NCBI RefSeq assembly: GCF_001553645.1
Contig: NZ_CP014231.1
Span: forward strand, 248,001 to 312,000
Direction of reading: 5' to 3'
DNA from: Leptotrichia sp. oral taxon 847
GTDB lineage: Bacteria; Fusobacteriota; Fusobacteriia; Fusobacteriales; Leptotrichiaceae
DNA: 64,000 nt
Of this stretch, positions 45,701 through 53,476 are shown piece by piece (within the stretch, counting starts at the first letter, position 1; every line of letters begins with the position of its first letter). Under the pieces are notes generated by a model. That model made no database searches. It worked only from the letters and a program-made list of their open reading frames with translations, and was not told the origin of the DNA. The position numbers and the translations under genes are program-made.

Positions 45701-48657
45701 GTATTTCCTTTTCCTTCGGACACTATTCCAACAGCGCTGTCTCCAGTCATAACAATTTTACCATTATTTGTAATAACTCCAGTTGAAGTTGAAACTAATC
45801 CTGTTCCTGCAACATCATTTGTATTTCCATACAACCCAATTGAACCATTTCCTGCAACTGTTATTGTACCATTATTAGTTAATTCTAAAACCTTATTACT
45901 TCCCAAAGTTCCAGTTGTTATCTGTTTGTCAGTTCCATAAGTTTTTAATGTGGAAGCTGAAGCAAATCCTGCCATACCTACTCCGCTTGAAGTAATATTT
46001 ATAGCACTGTTATTTGTAAGACTACTTCCATTTATTCCATACGCTCCAATTCCGTTATCTACATTAATAGTTCCTTTATTATCAACATATCCAAAACTTG
46101 TAGACAATGCTGTTGTATTTGAAGGCGTACCTCCTGTTATATTAATTGTTCCGTTATTTGTATATCCTGTAGTTGTGTTAGTTGTAACACCATCATGAGA
46201 AGCCATTGACAAACCTTTTCCAGTTGCAGAACTTACAGTAACTCCACTTGCTATTGTAAATTTTTCATTTGAAAGTCCTATTTTTGTATTAAATTCATCT
46301 GCAGGATCATCTAAATTTTGATTATTATTAAGATTAAATATGCCATCTATGTAATATATTTTATAGTCATGCCCCTTATCATTTAAAGCAGCAAGTTTCA
46401 TATCAGTTTTTACTCCGTTAATTCCTGCTGTTGAACCTGTCCAGTTTGTAACTCTACCTTGATAAGTACGTAATACTGAATTATCTCCAGTAAGATTTAC
46501 AGTTACATTACTCATTCCGTTATATTTAGTAGCTGTTCCTCCTGTAGCTGCAGTATAATCCGTATCTTCACCAGTCATTAAAATACCATCAGACATATTT
46601 ATTGTAGTAGCTCCTGTAAAATCTATTACAGAAGAATTATTATCCGCATAAAATGGTGTAGATTTAGAGTGGTCTACTGTAGAAGTTCCACTTGCAACTA
46701 CACTACTTGAAGTTGCATTATCTTCCTGATAAATAGTTCCACCTGCAAAATTAACTTTTCCTCCGTTTAATGCAATCAATGCACTTGATTCTCCCGTTTG
46801 TATAACATTATTTGAAGATGTAATATTTACTGTTGACCCTGTTCCATCAGCAAAACCTGCTGTTCCTGCAATTGTCATTCCTCCATTTAAGTTTACTACT
46901 CCGCCACCTCTGGCAAGCCCAGCTATATTTCTAAATTTATAAGGTTTTGTTGCTGCATCTGAAGCGACCCATTCATCTTTAGCCGTTACAGCTCCTGTCG
47001 TATTTACTGTTGACCCCGTTCCATCAGCAAAACCTATTATTGAATAAAATCCTTTGGCATCTGTCGTTCCTTCAGCATTGACAAGTCCACCATCTTTTGC
47101 AAGATAGGCGATAGGATTTATTCCTGTTTCAGATGAAGTTCCTAACGTACCACCTGTTAATAAATATCTTCCCGTCATTTCAACATTTTTACCAATGTTG
47201 ATTGTACTTGGCTTACCATTAAGACTACCAGCAGTTGCTGGACTCATTTGATGTTTACCATTATCCCATTTTCCATTTGCATATGCAATAATTGTAGCTG
47301 TTGCAGCCTGATTTGTATTATCATCAGCTGAAATATTTCCAGGTGCCACTGTTACTTCACTTCCATAATCTTTTATTGGACCACCCATTATACCAACAAT
47401 TTTATGTCCATTTGTACTCTTTGCCACATCTATTTGAGTTCCATATTCTGAAGTAATCATTATTCCACTCTTAGAATATTTACCAAATTGAATGTCAATA
47501 TCATTTACTTGAAGTGCATGAATAGGATCATAATCAAACATACTAGTAGTAGCTCCTGTTGTTTCTACAGGTGCCCCTAAATCTCTAAAAGGAGAAATTC
47601 CACTTCTCTGTCCTGAACGCGAAAAAATACCTACATTTGTTTCCACATATTTATCATCACCACCAGGTTTATTTCCTCCAGTCTGATTACCTATATTTAA
47701 TATATTACGTTGACTTCCAATAGCAGCTTTTGCACTTATTTCCCCTTGATAAATACCTACTATTGATTCTTGCCATTTAGCTACTGAGTTGGCTCCTCCT
47801 GTTTTACTTTCCTGAAACGGATCATCTGCTGCATCTTTCGTTTTATTCCCAAAATACAGTATTATATTATCGTCACCATACGATTTAACATATTTTGTTA
47901 AATTTATATATGGTACCATCCCTGTCCCACTAGGAGTTGAAGTATCTGCAATTACTGCTGTTCTTGTACCTCCTTCATATCCGGTAAAAGTTTTTCCAAC
48001 TAAATTTTGATAATTTGGAGAATATCCGTATCCTGAATAAACCATATTTCCTTGACCTTCAAGAGTATAGTCCCCTTCACTTTCTATTTTAAAAGCGGCC
48101 TGAACTCCTAATGCATTATAAATTATATTTCGACTAGAATTTCCAGGTACTGTAACATTTACTTCACCTGAAAATTCCCCTCTCTTATTGTAAGTTCCAG
48201 GTACACCATATGTCTTTGTATGTAAAACTAGGCTTTCCCAAGCTGCTGGGTAAATAAGAAATACTGTATTATCATCTCCATTAATATTAACCTTTACATT
48301 AGTATATTTATTATGTCCTGCATGCCAAGTTTCAATTGAATGAAATGCAGCTTGTCCATAAAGATTAGCTGTTATATCGTAAAGTTTTCCATTTGCAACT
48401 GTATGTAATCCTACTTGACCTGCAACCTTTTTAGTCCCTGTACCTATTATTTTATCAGTAACTGAACTCCCACCTTTTATATAAAGATTAACTTTTCCGT
48501 ACTCATATCCACCGTGACCTAGTACGTCTCCTGAATCATTCAAATATGTAATTATTCCTGGTCTGTTAGAAGTAAAAGACGGAACAACCTGTCCCTTGGT
48601 GTCTGTCTCTCCTCCAGCTATATTTCCAGGATTACCGCTGTATCTACTCCAGCCCAC
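42763..48657 (-). CDS. Giant autotransporter, passenger and barrel (C-terminal part after frameshift)
   Basis: 1964 codons. Long beta-helix passenger with repeated NNGTINI/GIY-type strands (VNNADINYSS, VVNSGTINLN, ENNGTIDIN). From about residue 1640 to the end is an autotransporter beta-barrel finishing in VRSGVGFRLIY with a terminal aromatic residue. The barrel inserts in the outer membrane. The frame opens only with GTG 48657 and no ribosome site. It is the continuation of the ORF at 48618-49523, separated by one base at the A4 run (48661-48664). The full gene would span 42763-49523. Confidence 0.9.
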   Translation of the reverse strand: MGWSRYSGNPGNIAGGETDTKGQVVPSFTSNRPGIITYLNDSGDVLGHGGYEYGKVNLYIKGGSSVTDKIIGTGTKKVAGQVGLHTVANGKLYDITANLYGQAAFHSIETWHAGHNKYTNVKVNINGDDNTVFLIYPAAWESLVLHTKTYGVPGTYNKRGEFSGEVNVTVPGNSSRNIIYNALGVQAAFKIESEGDYTLEGQGNMVYSGYGYSPNYQNLVGKTFTGYEGGTRTAVIADTSTPSGTGMVPYINLTKYVKSYGDDNIILYFGNKTKDAADDPFQESKTGGANSVAKWQESIVGIYQGEISAKAAIGSQRNILNIGNQTGGNKPGGDDKYVETNVGIFSRSGQRSGISPFRDLGAPVETTGATTSMFDYDPIHALQVNDIDIQFGKYSKSGIMITSEYGTQIDVAKSTNGHKIVGIMGGPIKDYGSEVTVAPGNISADDNTNQAATATIIAYANGKWDNGKHQMSPATAGSLNGKPSTINIGKNVEMTGRYLLTGGTLGTSSETGINPIAYLAKDGGLVNAEGTTDAKGFYSIIGFADGTGSTVNTTGAVTAKDEWVASDAATKPYKFRNIAGLARGGGVVNLNGGMTIAGTAGFADGTGSTVNITSSNNVIQTGESSALIALNGGKVNFAGGTIYQEDNATSSSVVASGTSTVDHSKSTPFYADNNSSVIDFTGATTINMSDGILMTGEDTDYTAATGGTATKYNGMSNVTVNLTGDNSVLRTYQGRVTNWTGSTAGINGVKTDMKLAALNDKGHDYKIYYIDGIFNLNNNQNLDDPADEFNTKIGLSNEKFTIASGVTVSSATGKGLSMASHDGVTTNTTTGYTNNGTINITGGTPSNTTALSTSFGYVDNKGTINVDNGIGAYGINGSSLTNNSAINITSSGVGMAGFASASTLKTYGTDKQITTGTLGSNKVLELTNNGTITVAGNGSIGLYGNTNDVAGTGLVSTSTGVITNNGKIVMTGDSAVGIVSEGKGNTINLGGTGSSDIAVGTNGIGVYASGTKSVVNFTSDTGIEVKDKGVGISVTNGSIVNPNGKTFEIKYTGSANGSGAGIFYDNTATNTTNINIVNNGSDRGVVGLYTTGGTLTNAATITDKSGKAYGIYSEGADVVNNGTLNIGNKGKGILSTGGNVRLTSSSVINLGEDEAIGVYTKGTGNNVTADAGSTMAIGNGSYGFINEGTGNTIISNMTSQTVGDNTVFVFSRDTSGTVINNTPLTSTGSLNYGLYSAGNVVNNADINYSSGIGNVGIYSINGGNAVNNPGVSITVGASNSDPTANQYAIGMAAGYIGDATTPAYTGNIENKGIINVVGPYSIGMYGVNKGTKVVNSGTINLNASNTTGMYLDNGAEGINNGIIKSNGTGLKKVVGVVVKGGSTIENNGTIDINADEAVGLLSKGNAAGNNPGIIKNYGTLTIRGAGSVNTQLPQPGHEISKDMGGIKIHAPSGSSTATITVNGVPVVPELATTTAEEYKPMEVSTIGMYIDTSNKRFTTPIVGLSSLSTLKNADLIIGTEAARNTTSKYIQISPQILAPYNQMILNNPQIGKWNIYSGSLTWMSSVAQNQTDGTIQNAYLAKIPYTKWAGTQETPVNSTDTYNFLDGLEQRYGVEALGTRENQLFQKLNGIGNNEEVLFYQATDEMMGHQYGNLQQRINATGNLLDKEFKYLKHDWRNPSKQNNKIKVFGQRDEYNTDTAGVIDYTSNAYGVAYVHEDETVKMGNSQGWYAGAVTNRFKFKDIGHSRENQTQLKAGIFKTMSPATDHNGSLQWTIGGDVFFGINNMKRRYLVVDDIFQAKSDYNSYGAALKTDLGYDIRLSERTHLRPYGALKMEYGRFNKIKEDSGEMRLEVKGNDYFSVKPEAGLEFRYIQPMAVRTNLTVGLTAAYENELGKMASKNNEGRVRYTDADWFGIRGDKEDRKGNGKFDLNIGVDNTRFGVTVNAGYDTKGKNVRSGVGFRLIY

Positions 48658-49523
48658 AAATTTTCACCTCTACCTTTATAAACCGCGGGTGTAGTAGCTG
48701 TTGTAGTATTATTTCTCGTTACCATTTGACCACATCCTGTAAAACAGTAATTAGCAAATGGTTTTGCATTAGGTTCAGGTAAACTTACTGTTATATTTGG
48801 CGGTGTAGGTCTAGGTACAGTTACTGCTTTTGGAGGTTCTCCATTTACAGCTAAAGCATTTAACTGTGGCGCTCTTATTCCCAAATCTGGAATTTCTATA
48901 TTTACTGTTTTTGGTCTAATTGACGCTTCCACGTTCATTTCCACAATTGGTTCTTGTGCTGGGTCATTGCTTGCTATTCCGTATGATGAAGGAATTCCAC
49001 TTCTTAAATTTGATGAAGCTGAACGTCTGTTTGATCCCAAAGATAAATCTCCGTAATGGCTACTTAGTGGTGAAGTATATCTTTCAAATGAGTTTGTACT
49101 TCTCTCAAATCTTCCTTCGTAAGGATATTTTTCTTTCTTATCTCCTCTTCCCTTATACGTTCCATTCCAATTGTTGTTAAAATAATTCATACCATATTGC
49201 CAGCTGCTCCAAGGTGATTTTACAACGTGATCTCCCTGTTCCATCAACTGAATTAGCTCTAAGTTTGTATCTCTAAGCAATTTATCATTTTCATTTCTTG
49301 CTTTTTTGAATTGCAACCTCATGTCTTTTATTGAACTGTTTATCTGTCTAGTTTGAGTAGCTATCGCGTCTTCGTCAGAAAATGTCACGTTTGAAACTCC
49401 TAGCGTTACAAGTCCTGTCAAAAGAAACATAATTAATGCTGAATCTGTGTATTTAAAGTCTTTTACTCTTTTGGCAAAAGCTTTTAAATCTTTTTTTAAC
49501 TGTCTTAAACTATTGCTTCCCAT
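48618..49523 (-). CDS. Giant autotransporter, N-terminal part before frameshift
   Basis: 302 codons from ATG 49523, which follows AAAGGAAAAA; the frame also opens upstream at 49598. Contains the fusobacterial autotransporter N-terminal domain: LKKDLKAFAKRVKDFKYTDS, signal helix LIMFLLTGLVTLG, helical stretch, then MEQGDHVVKSPWSSWQYGMN, shared with the gene at 2-1489. A Pro-rich linker leads to KGRGENLWAGVD, where the frame runs out at 48618. One extra A would give KGRGEKFVGWSRYSGN and enter the passenger. Confidence 0.88.
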   Translation of the reverse strand: MGSNSLRQLKKDLKAFAKRVKDFKYTDSALIMFLLTGLVTLGVSNVTFSDEDAIATQTRQINSSIKDMRLQFKKARNENDKLLRDTNLELIQLMEQGDHVVKSPWSSWQYGMNYFNNNWNGTYKGRGDKKEKYPYEGRFERSTNSFERYTSPLSSHYGDLSLGSNRRSASSNLRSGIPSSYGIASNDPAQEPIVEMNVEASIRPKTVNIEIPDLGIRAPQLNALAVNGEPPKAVTVPRPTPPNITVSLPEPNAKPFANYCFTGCGQMVTRNNTTTATTPAVYKGRGENLWAGVDTAVILEI

Positions 49524-49669
49524 GATCTTTTTCCTTTCAAAACTGTTTTTATATGTTTTACATTTCAAAGAATTTTTTTGAAAATAAAAAAGTTTCAAGA
49601 ATAATTTTTTTAGTGAGTGATGAGTGAAATTTTCTATTTCCCCAAAAAAACTTTTTATTATACACTATA

Positions 49670-49697
49670 ATTATACCAAAAAAAGAAAAAAAAACAA
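49670..49697 (-). promoter_or_regulatory. Promoter of the second autotransporter, A/T-tract spacer
   Basis: Minus strand TTGTTT (49692-49697), 16-base spacer, TATAAT (49670-49675). The spacer is two A runs on the plus strand (7 and 9, split by one G; the second run overlaps the -35). The gene-free stretch 49599-49920 is otherwise AT-rich with no ORF. The 5' leader keeps an ACTCACT motif also found before the left autotransporter. Confidence 0.6.
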
Positions 49698-49920
49698 GTA
49701 CTTTTTCTAAGAAATTTTAAAAAAAATATAAAATTTTTATTTATTTTTTAAAGAAAAACTCCAAAATTTAACTAAAATACTGGATTTTCACAAATAATTT
49801 TTTTATTTTTTTATAAAAAAGTTTTTTTTTGTTTTTAGTAATTCTTTTCATTTTTTTCTAAGAAATAATATTACTATTATACTACTATACCACACTTAAT
49901 TCTATTTTTTATTATTTTTC

Positions 49921-49952
49921 AAAAAAAAATCACAGCACAACACTATGATTTT
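49921..49952 (-). terminator. Terminator after the EndoU immunity candidate
   Basis: Minus strand AAAATCATAG/CTGTGATTTT (10 pairs, one G-U, 7-nt loop) followed by nine T. The G-U pair exists only on the minus strand, which fits the gene direction. Confidence 0.85.
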
Positions 49953-49977
49953 ACTTAATATACTTTTTATAAAAAAA

Positions 49978-50421
49978 CTAAACTTCAATTGTAACTTCGT
50001 TTCTTAGACTTGGCTTCATCTGTAAAAATTCACCCCAAAGTTCTAATACAGCTTTGTACTCATCAAAATGGCAACTCCATTCAGGATATTCTTCGCAAAT
50101 TCCAAAAATTGTATGTTCAAAACTTACCTTATCTTTTGTTATTTTATGCTGAAACGACTGACCGTCCCAATAGGTTTCATTTAATTTCCCAGCTGCCACT
50201 TTATTTACCTCATCTAAAAAATCTTCGACCATCTTTTCCTCAGGAAAATCTTCCATAATCGCTGTTATTAAAAACTTTGTGTATTCATTTTGTCTTTTTT
50301 CTAAATCTTTAAATTTTATCTTTTTTTTTCCACTAAATTCTTCAACATCAAAAAATTTTACTTCGGAAGTCGGAGTAATCCCAAAATCTCCATCTTTGCA
50401 ATAACTAAACTTTACTCTCAA
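49978..50421 (-). CDS. Probable immunity protein for the EndoU toxin
   Basis: 147 residues, acidic, cytoplasmic (no signal). Blocks EDFPEEKMVEDFLDEVNKVAAG and ICEEYPEWSCHFDEYKAVLELWGEFL. No family name recognised. It lies 19 bases after the EndoU gene in the same direction and before a terminator. Order, spacing, size and charge opposite to the basic toxin all fit an immunity gene. The role is inferred from context. Confidence 0.6.
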   Translation of the reverse strand: MRVKFSYCKDGDFGITPTSEVKFFDVEEFSGKKKIKFKDLEKRQNEYTKFLITAIMEDFPEEKMVEDFLDEVNKVAAGKLNETYWDGQSFQHKITKDKVSFEHTIFGICEEYPEWSCHFDEYKAVLELWGEFLQMKPSLRNEVTIEV

Positions 50422-50440
50422 TTTTGTTCACCTTTCTAAT

Positions 50441-51049
50441 TTATCTATTTTCATAAACAGGATATGCTGTAATTCTAGGACTTTTATAGCCTCTTATTAA
50501 AACTTTGCTTTTACTCATACCTTGCCACATATTTTTATCTCTTCCTGGAACATCTTTTCTATTTTCCCAAGCTGAGTTTATTTCATCAATTATTCTAGCT
50601 TCATCCCAATCGCTTGGAAACATCGTATTGACTCCGCCATTTGAAGTCTTTTGTTGCCAGTTGCCATCAGAAGTTTTTATTTCAACAGTTGCTCTATAAA
50701 CACCATTTTTTGCGGGTTCTCCAATTTTTTTTACAATTCTGACATCCCCTCTTAAAAGAGAATGTCCACCGGTAACTTTTCCTAAATGATTTTCATCACC
50801 GCCGATTACGTGCTCATAATCTATATCATATTTCCGATTTTCACTAAATTTATTACTCCTGTAATTTTTATTCTTTTTAGAACTAAAAGATTTTTCATTT
50901 TTATTGTTATTGCTATTTTTATCAACTAAACTCTTTATATAAGTTTTATCTGTATTATTTTTAGTCATATTGTTAAAATAAGTTTTTCCAAAAACAAATA
51001 ATGCGACTATAAATACAACTAAAATACTTAAAATTTTATTTTTTTTCAT
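50441..51049 (-). CDS. Exported bacterial EndoU nuclease, candidate interbacterial toxin
   Basis: 202 residues. N-terminal membrane/signal helix (ILSILVVFIVALFVFG), a Lys/Asn/Ser-rich linker, and a C-terminal EndoU domain from about residue 78: EHVIGGDENHLG with H80, GGHSL with H96, WQQKTSNGGVNTMFP, and the final TAYPVY. Bacterial EndoU domains are RNA-cleaving toxin tips of CDI and other polymorphic toxins. Here the domain stands alone on a short exported chain. GAGGAGG precedes the ATG. Confidence 0.82.
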   Translation of the reverse strand: MKKNKILSILVVFIVALFVFGKTYFNNMTKNNTDKTYIKSLVDKNSNNNKNEKSFSSKKNKNYRSNKFSENRKYDIDYEHVIGGDENHLGKVTGGHSLLRGDVRIVKKIGEPAKNGVYRATVEIKTSDGNWQQKTSNGGVNTMFPSDWDEARIIDEINSAWENRKDVPGRDKNMWQGMSKSKVLIRGYKSPRITAYPVYENR

Positions 51050-51069
51050 CTTTCCTCCTCACATAATTT

Positions 51070-51813
51070 TTACAAAAATTTTAATATTTTTCTTTTATAT
51101 TCTATAAATTTTTCAGTCAATGTCAATTCTTCACTATTTTCGCTTTTTGGCAAATTAATTTCCAATTCTTTTGTAATTTTTCCTGGCCTTCCAGAAATGA
51201 TATAAATTCTTCTTGAAATTAGAATTGCCTCGTCGATATCATGGGTTATAAACAGCGTTGACATCTTTATTTTTTTCATTATGTTTAAATACCAATTGTG
51301 CATTTTATGCTTTGTTATGGCATCCAGTGCACTAAATGGCTCATCTAGTAGAGATACTTCACAAGAAAACATATAAGTTCTTAAAAGTGCCGCACGTTGT
51401 CTCATTCCACCTGAGAGTTGACTTGGATATTTTTTTTCTGTTCCTTCTAATCCAAATTCTTTAAAATATTTTTGAGCTTTTTTTCGTGCAACAGATTTTT
51501 TTTCTCCTTTTATAATCAAAGGCAATGATACATTGTCAATAATTGTCTTAAACGGCAAAAGTAAATCTTTTTGAAGCATATAACTTATTTTACCCGATGT
51601 CTTTATAATATTTTCTCCATTTAGAAAAACCTCCCCACAAGTTGGAGCAATTAACCCGGAAATCACATTAAACAAAGTAGTTTTCCCAACTCCACTCGCT
51701 CCCAAAATACAGACAAGTTCTCCCTCTCTCAAATCAATCGAAATATTTTCAATAATTTTTTTGCCATCAAATTCAACAGACACATTTCTAACCTGCAATT
51801 TAACATCGTTCAT
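51070..51813 (-). CDS. ABC transporter ATPase, ThiZ-like
   Basis: 247 residues with Walker A LGASGVGKTTLFNVIS, Q-loop MLQKDLLLPF, signature LSGGMRQRAALLRTYMF, Walker B EVSLLDEPFSALD and H-loop ITHDIDEAI. It belongs to the nitrate/taurine/thiamine-precursor (NMT1-linked) group. The matching permease and binding protein are at 53477-55244, separated by repeat copy 3, a plus-strand methyltransferase gene and an IS-like remnant. It has its own promoter. The EndoU gene follows 20 bases after it. Confidence 0.85.
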   Translation of the reverse strand: MNDVKLQVRNVSVEFDGKKIIENISIDLREGELVCILGASGVGKTTLFNVISGLIAPTCGEVFLNGENIIKTSGKISYMLQKDLLLPFKTIIDNVSLPLIIKGEKKSVARKKAQKYFKEFGLEGTEKKYPSQLSGGMRQRAALLRTYMFSCEVSLLDEPFSALDAITKHKMHNWYLNIMKKIKMSTLFITHDIDEAILISRRIYIISGRPGKITKELEINLPKSENSEELTLTEKFIEYKRKILKFL

Positions 51814-51845
51814 TTTTTCACCTTAAAAATTTTATTCACGAAATT

Positions 51846-51874
51846 AGATTATCATATGAAAAAAAAAATGTCAA
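51846..51874 (-). promoter_or_regulatory. Promoter of the ThiZ-like ATPase gene
   Basis: Minus strand TTGACA (51869-51874), 17-base spacer, TAATCT (51846-51851). No TPP riboswitch is seen between it and the gene, so the ATPase may escape the TPP control of the rest of the transporter. Confidence 0.65.
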
Positions 51875-51997
51875 TAAAAAAAATCTTTTTTTTGTTAGTT
51901 AAAAAATTTTAAAGGCAGATTTTTAATTCCCAATTTTTTAAAGTTATTCTTGATTACAACATGTCATTTTGTTTAGTACAGTTTTTTATTTTTTTTC

Positions 51998-52261
51998 ATA
52001 AGGGGAAAGGACCGCCATTTCCCCTTATAATCCCCACGCTCGTCTAAGCATTTTTTTGAAGCAAAGCCGAAACTCACTTCGTTCAAACAGTCGCCTTTAC
52101 TCCAAAAAAATCACGACACCTTTTTTATAATAGTAAAATTTAAACCGTCGGAGCATTTTTATGTGCTGACAAAACTGTCTGAGCGAAAGCGAGTTTTTTG
52201 GCAGTGCATAAAAATGACGAAGACTAGCCGGGGTGCAGGGGTATGGCGATGGTACCCCTGC
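51998..52261 (-). repeat. Dispersed structured repeat, copy 3
   Basis: Reverse orientation to copies 1 and 2. One end hairpin (51998-52028) has the ATAAGGGGAAA/TTTCCCCTTAT arms. The other (52235-52261) has 9-bp arms GCAGGGGTA/TACCCCTGC instead of copy 1's AAGGGGAAAA/TTTTCCCCTT, so pairing is kept while sequence differs. H1 is at 52154-52216, with tip CTGAGCGAAAGCGAG. The AT-rich flank on the left (51890-51997) is similar to that of copy 2. It separates the divergent ThiZ and methyltransferase genes. Confidence 0.85.
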
Positions 52262-52307
52262 TTTAAAATAAAAATATTCTTGGATAGAATAATTTGAAAT
52301 TAAAAAT

Positions 52308-52335
52308 TTGCATTTTTAATAAATATAGGTATAAT
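52308..52335 (+). promoter_or_regulatory. Promoter of the methyltransferase gene
   Basis: TTGCAT (52308-52313), 16-base spacer, TATAAT (52330-52335), followed by AAGGAGG before ATG 52384. Confidence 0.6.
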
Positions 52336-52383
52336 TCTATTAGATAGTTTGACAATCAAAATTTTTATAAGGAGGAACATACT

Positions 52384-53178
52384 ATGAAAATAAAACTTAA
52401 TAATATTTCAGAAACTATGCTTATTACTCTGTATATGCGAGCGACCGATGCTAAAAGTAAAAATCCGATTTTAAATGACAAAAAATCTGAAGAAATAATT
52501 TCTCAAATAGATTATGACTTCTCGAAATTTAAAAGTGCATGGGCTTCGTATTACGGAGTTCTTTCACGGGCGAAAGTGATGGACAATGAAGTAAAAAAAT
52601 TTATGAAAAAATATCCAGATTGTGTAATTGTATCGATTGGATGTGGATTAGATACGAGATTTTTACGAATAGATAACGGAAAAATAAAATGGTACAACCT
52701 TGACTTGCCAGAAGTCATTGAAAAACGAAAGCTCTTTTTTGAACCAAATGAAAGAGTTATAGATATTGCAAAATCTGCATTTGATTCAGCATGGACAAAG
52801 GATATTAAACTGGAAAGGAAAAAATTGCTTATTATTTCCGAAGGTGTATTAATGTACTTTGAAGAACAGCAAATTAAACAGTTTTTGGAAATACTGACTG
52901 ATAATTTTGATTCTTTTGAAGCTCAATTTGACTTGCTATATAAAGGAACAGTTAAAATGAGTAAAAAACATGATACCTTAAAAAATATGGAAGCAAAATT
53001 TAGCTGGGGCGTAAAAGATGGAAGTGAAGTTGTAAAATTAAATCCAAAATTAAAGCAGACTGGACTTATTAATTTTACCGATGAAATGAAACATCATCTT
53101 CCTGGCTGGAAAAAATTGTTTATTCCATTCTTTTACATTTTTAATAATAGACTTGGAATTTATACTTTTGAAAAATAA
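52384..53178 (+). CDS. SAM-dependent methyltransferase, leucine carboxyl methyltransferase family
   Basis: 264 residues. N-terminal ETMLITLYMRATDAKSKNPILND, SAM-binding VIVSIGCGLDTRF, WYNLDLPEVIEKR, and SEGVLMYF are the LCM/TcmP blocks. Such enzymes O-methylate small carboxyl or hydroxyl substrates; the substrate is unknown. It is the only plus-strand gene in the thi region and lies between repeat copy 3 and an IS-like remnant, so it may have arrived as a separate unit. Confidence 0.88.
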   Translation: MKIKLNNISETMLITLYMRATDAKSKNPILNDKKSEEIISQIDYDFSKFKSAWASYYGVLSRAKVMDNEVKKFMKKYPDCVIVSIGCGLDTRFLRIDNGKIKWYNLDLPEVIEKRKLFFEPNERVIDIAKSAFDSAWTKDIKLERKKLLIISEGVLMYFEEQQIKQFLEILTDNFDSFEAQFDLLYKGTVKMSKKHDTLKNMEAKFSWGVKDGSEVVKLNPKLKQTGLINFTDEMKHHLPGWKKLFIPFFYIFNNRLGIYTFEK

Positions 53179-53246
53179 AGAGCGATATTACAAAATGTAT
53201 ACTGAAATGAAAAAAGCGCAGTCAGAATTTGAACTGATTTAAATTA

Positions 53247-53349
53247 AAATTTTGAGAGTGTAAACTTTTTTGCGTAAATAAACTAGAAAAATCTTATATT
53301 ACTGGATTTATATATATCTTACACAAAATTCCGGACACTCTCAAAATTT
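53247..53349. mobile_element. Short inverted-repeat element, IS256-like ends
   Basis: 103 bp bounded by perfect 15-bp inverted repeats AAATTTTGAGAGTGT/ACACTCTCAAAATTT. Similarity of the ends continues inward (GTAAACTTTTTTGCGTAAA versus GTCCGGAATTTTGTGTAAG). The GTGTAA-rich ends recall IS256-family termini. No transposase inside. Just outside on the left, frame ERYYKMYTEMKKAQSEFELI with a stop could be a leftover coding tail. Best read as a MITE-like or deletion remnant. The remainder of 53350-53476 has no gene. Confidence 0.5.
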
Positions 53350-53476
53350 ATTATGCAAATTTAATGAATCTCTCAAAATGTACTTTACTAATTTAATGAA
53401 CTTCTTCCACTTGAATAAAAACTTTCTCTAATATCTATTAAAATTCTCACGATTTTTTTATTTCATTTCAACTATT

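Noticed and set aside
43423-46198. Several plus-strand ORFs of 76-111 codons inside the autotransporter
   Set aside because: Antisense to a long, well-supported passenger/barrel frame, with no ribosome sites or family features. They are shadows of repetitive coding DNA.
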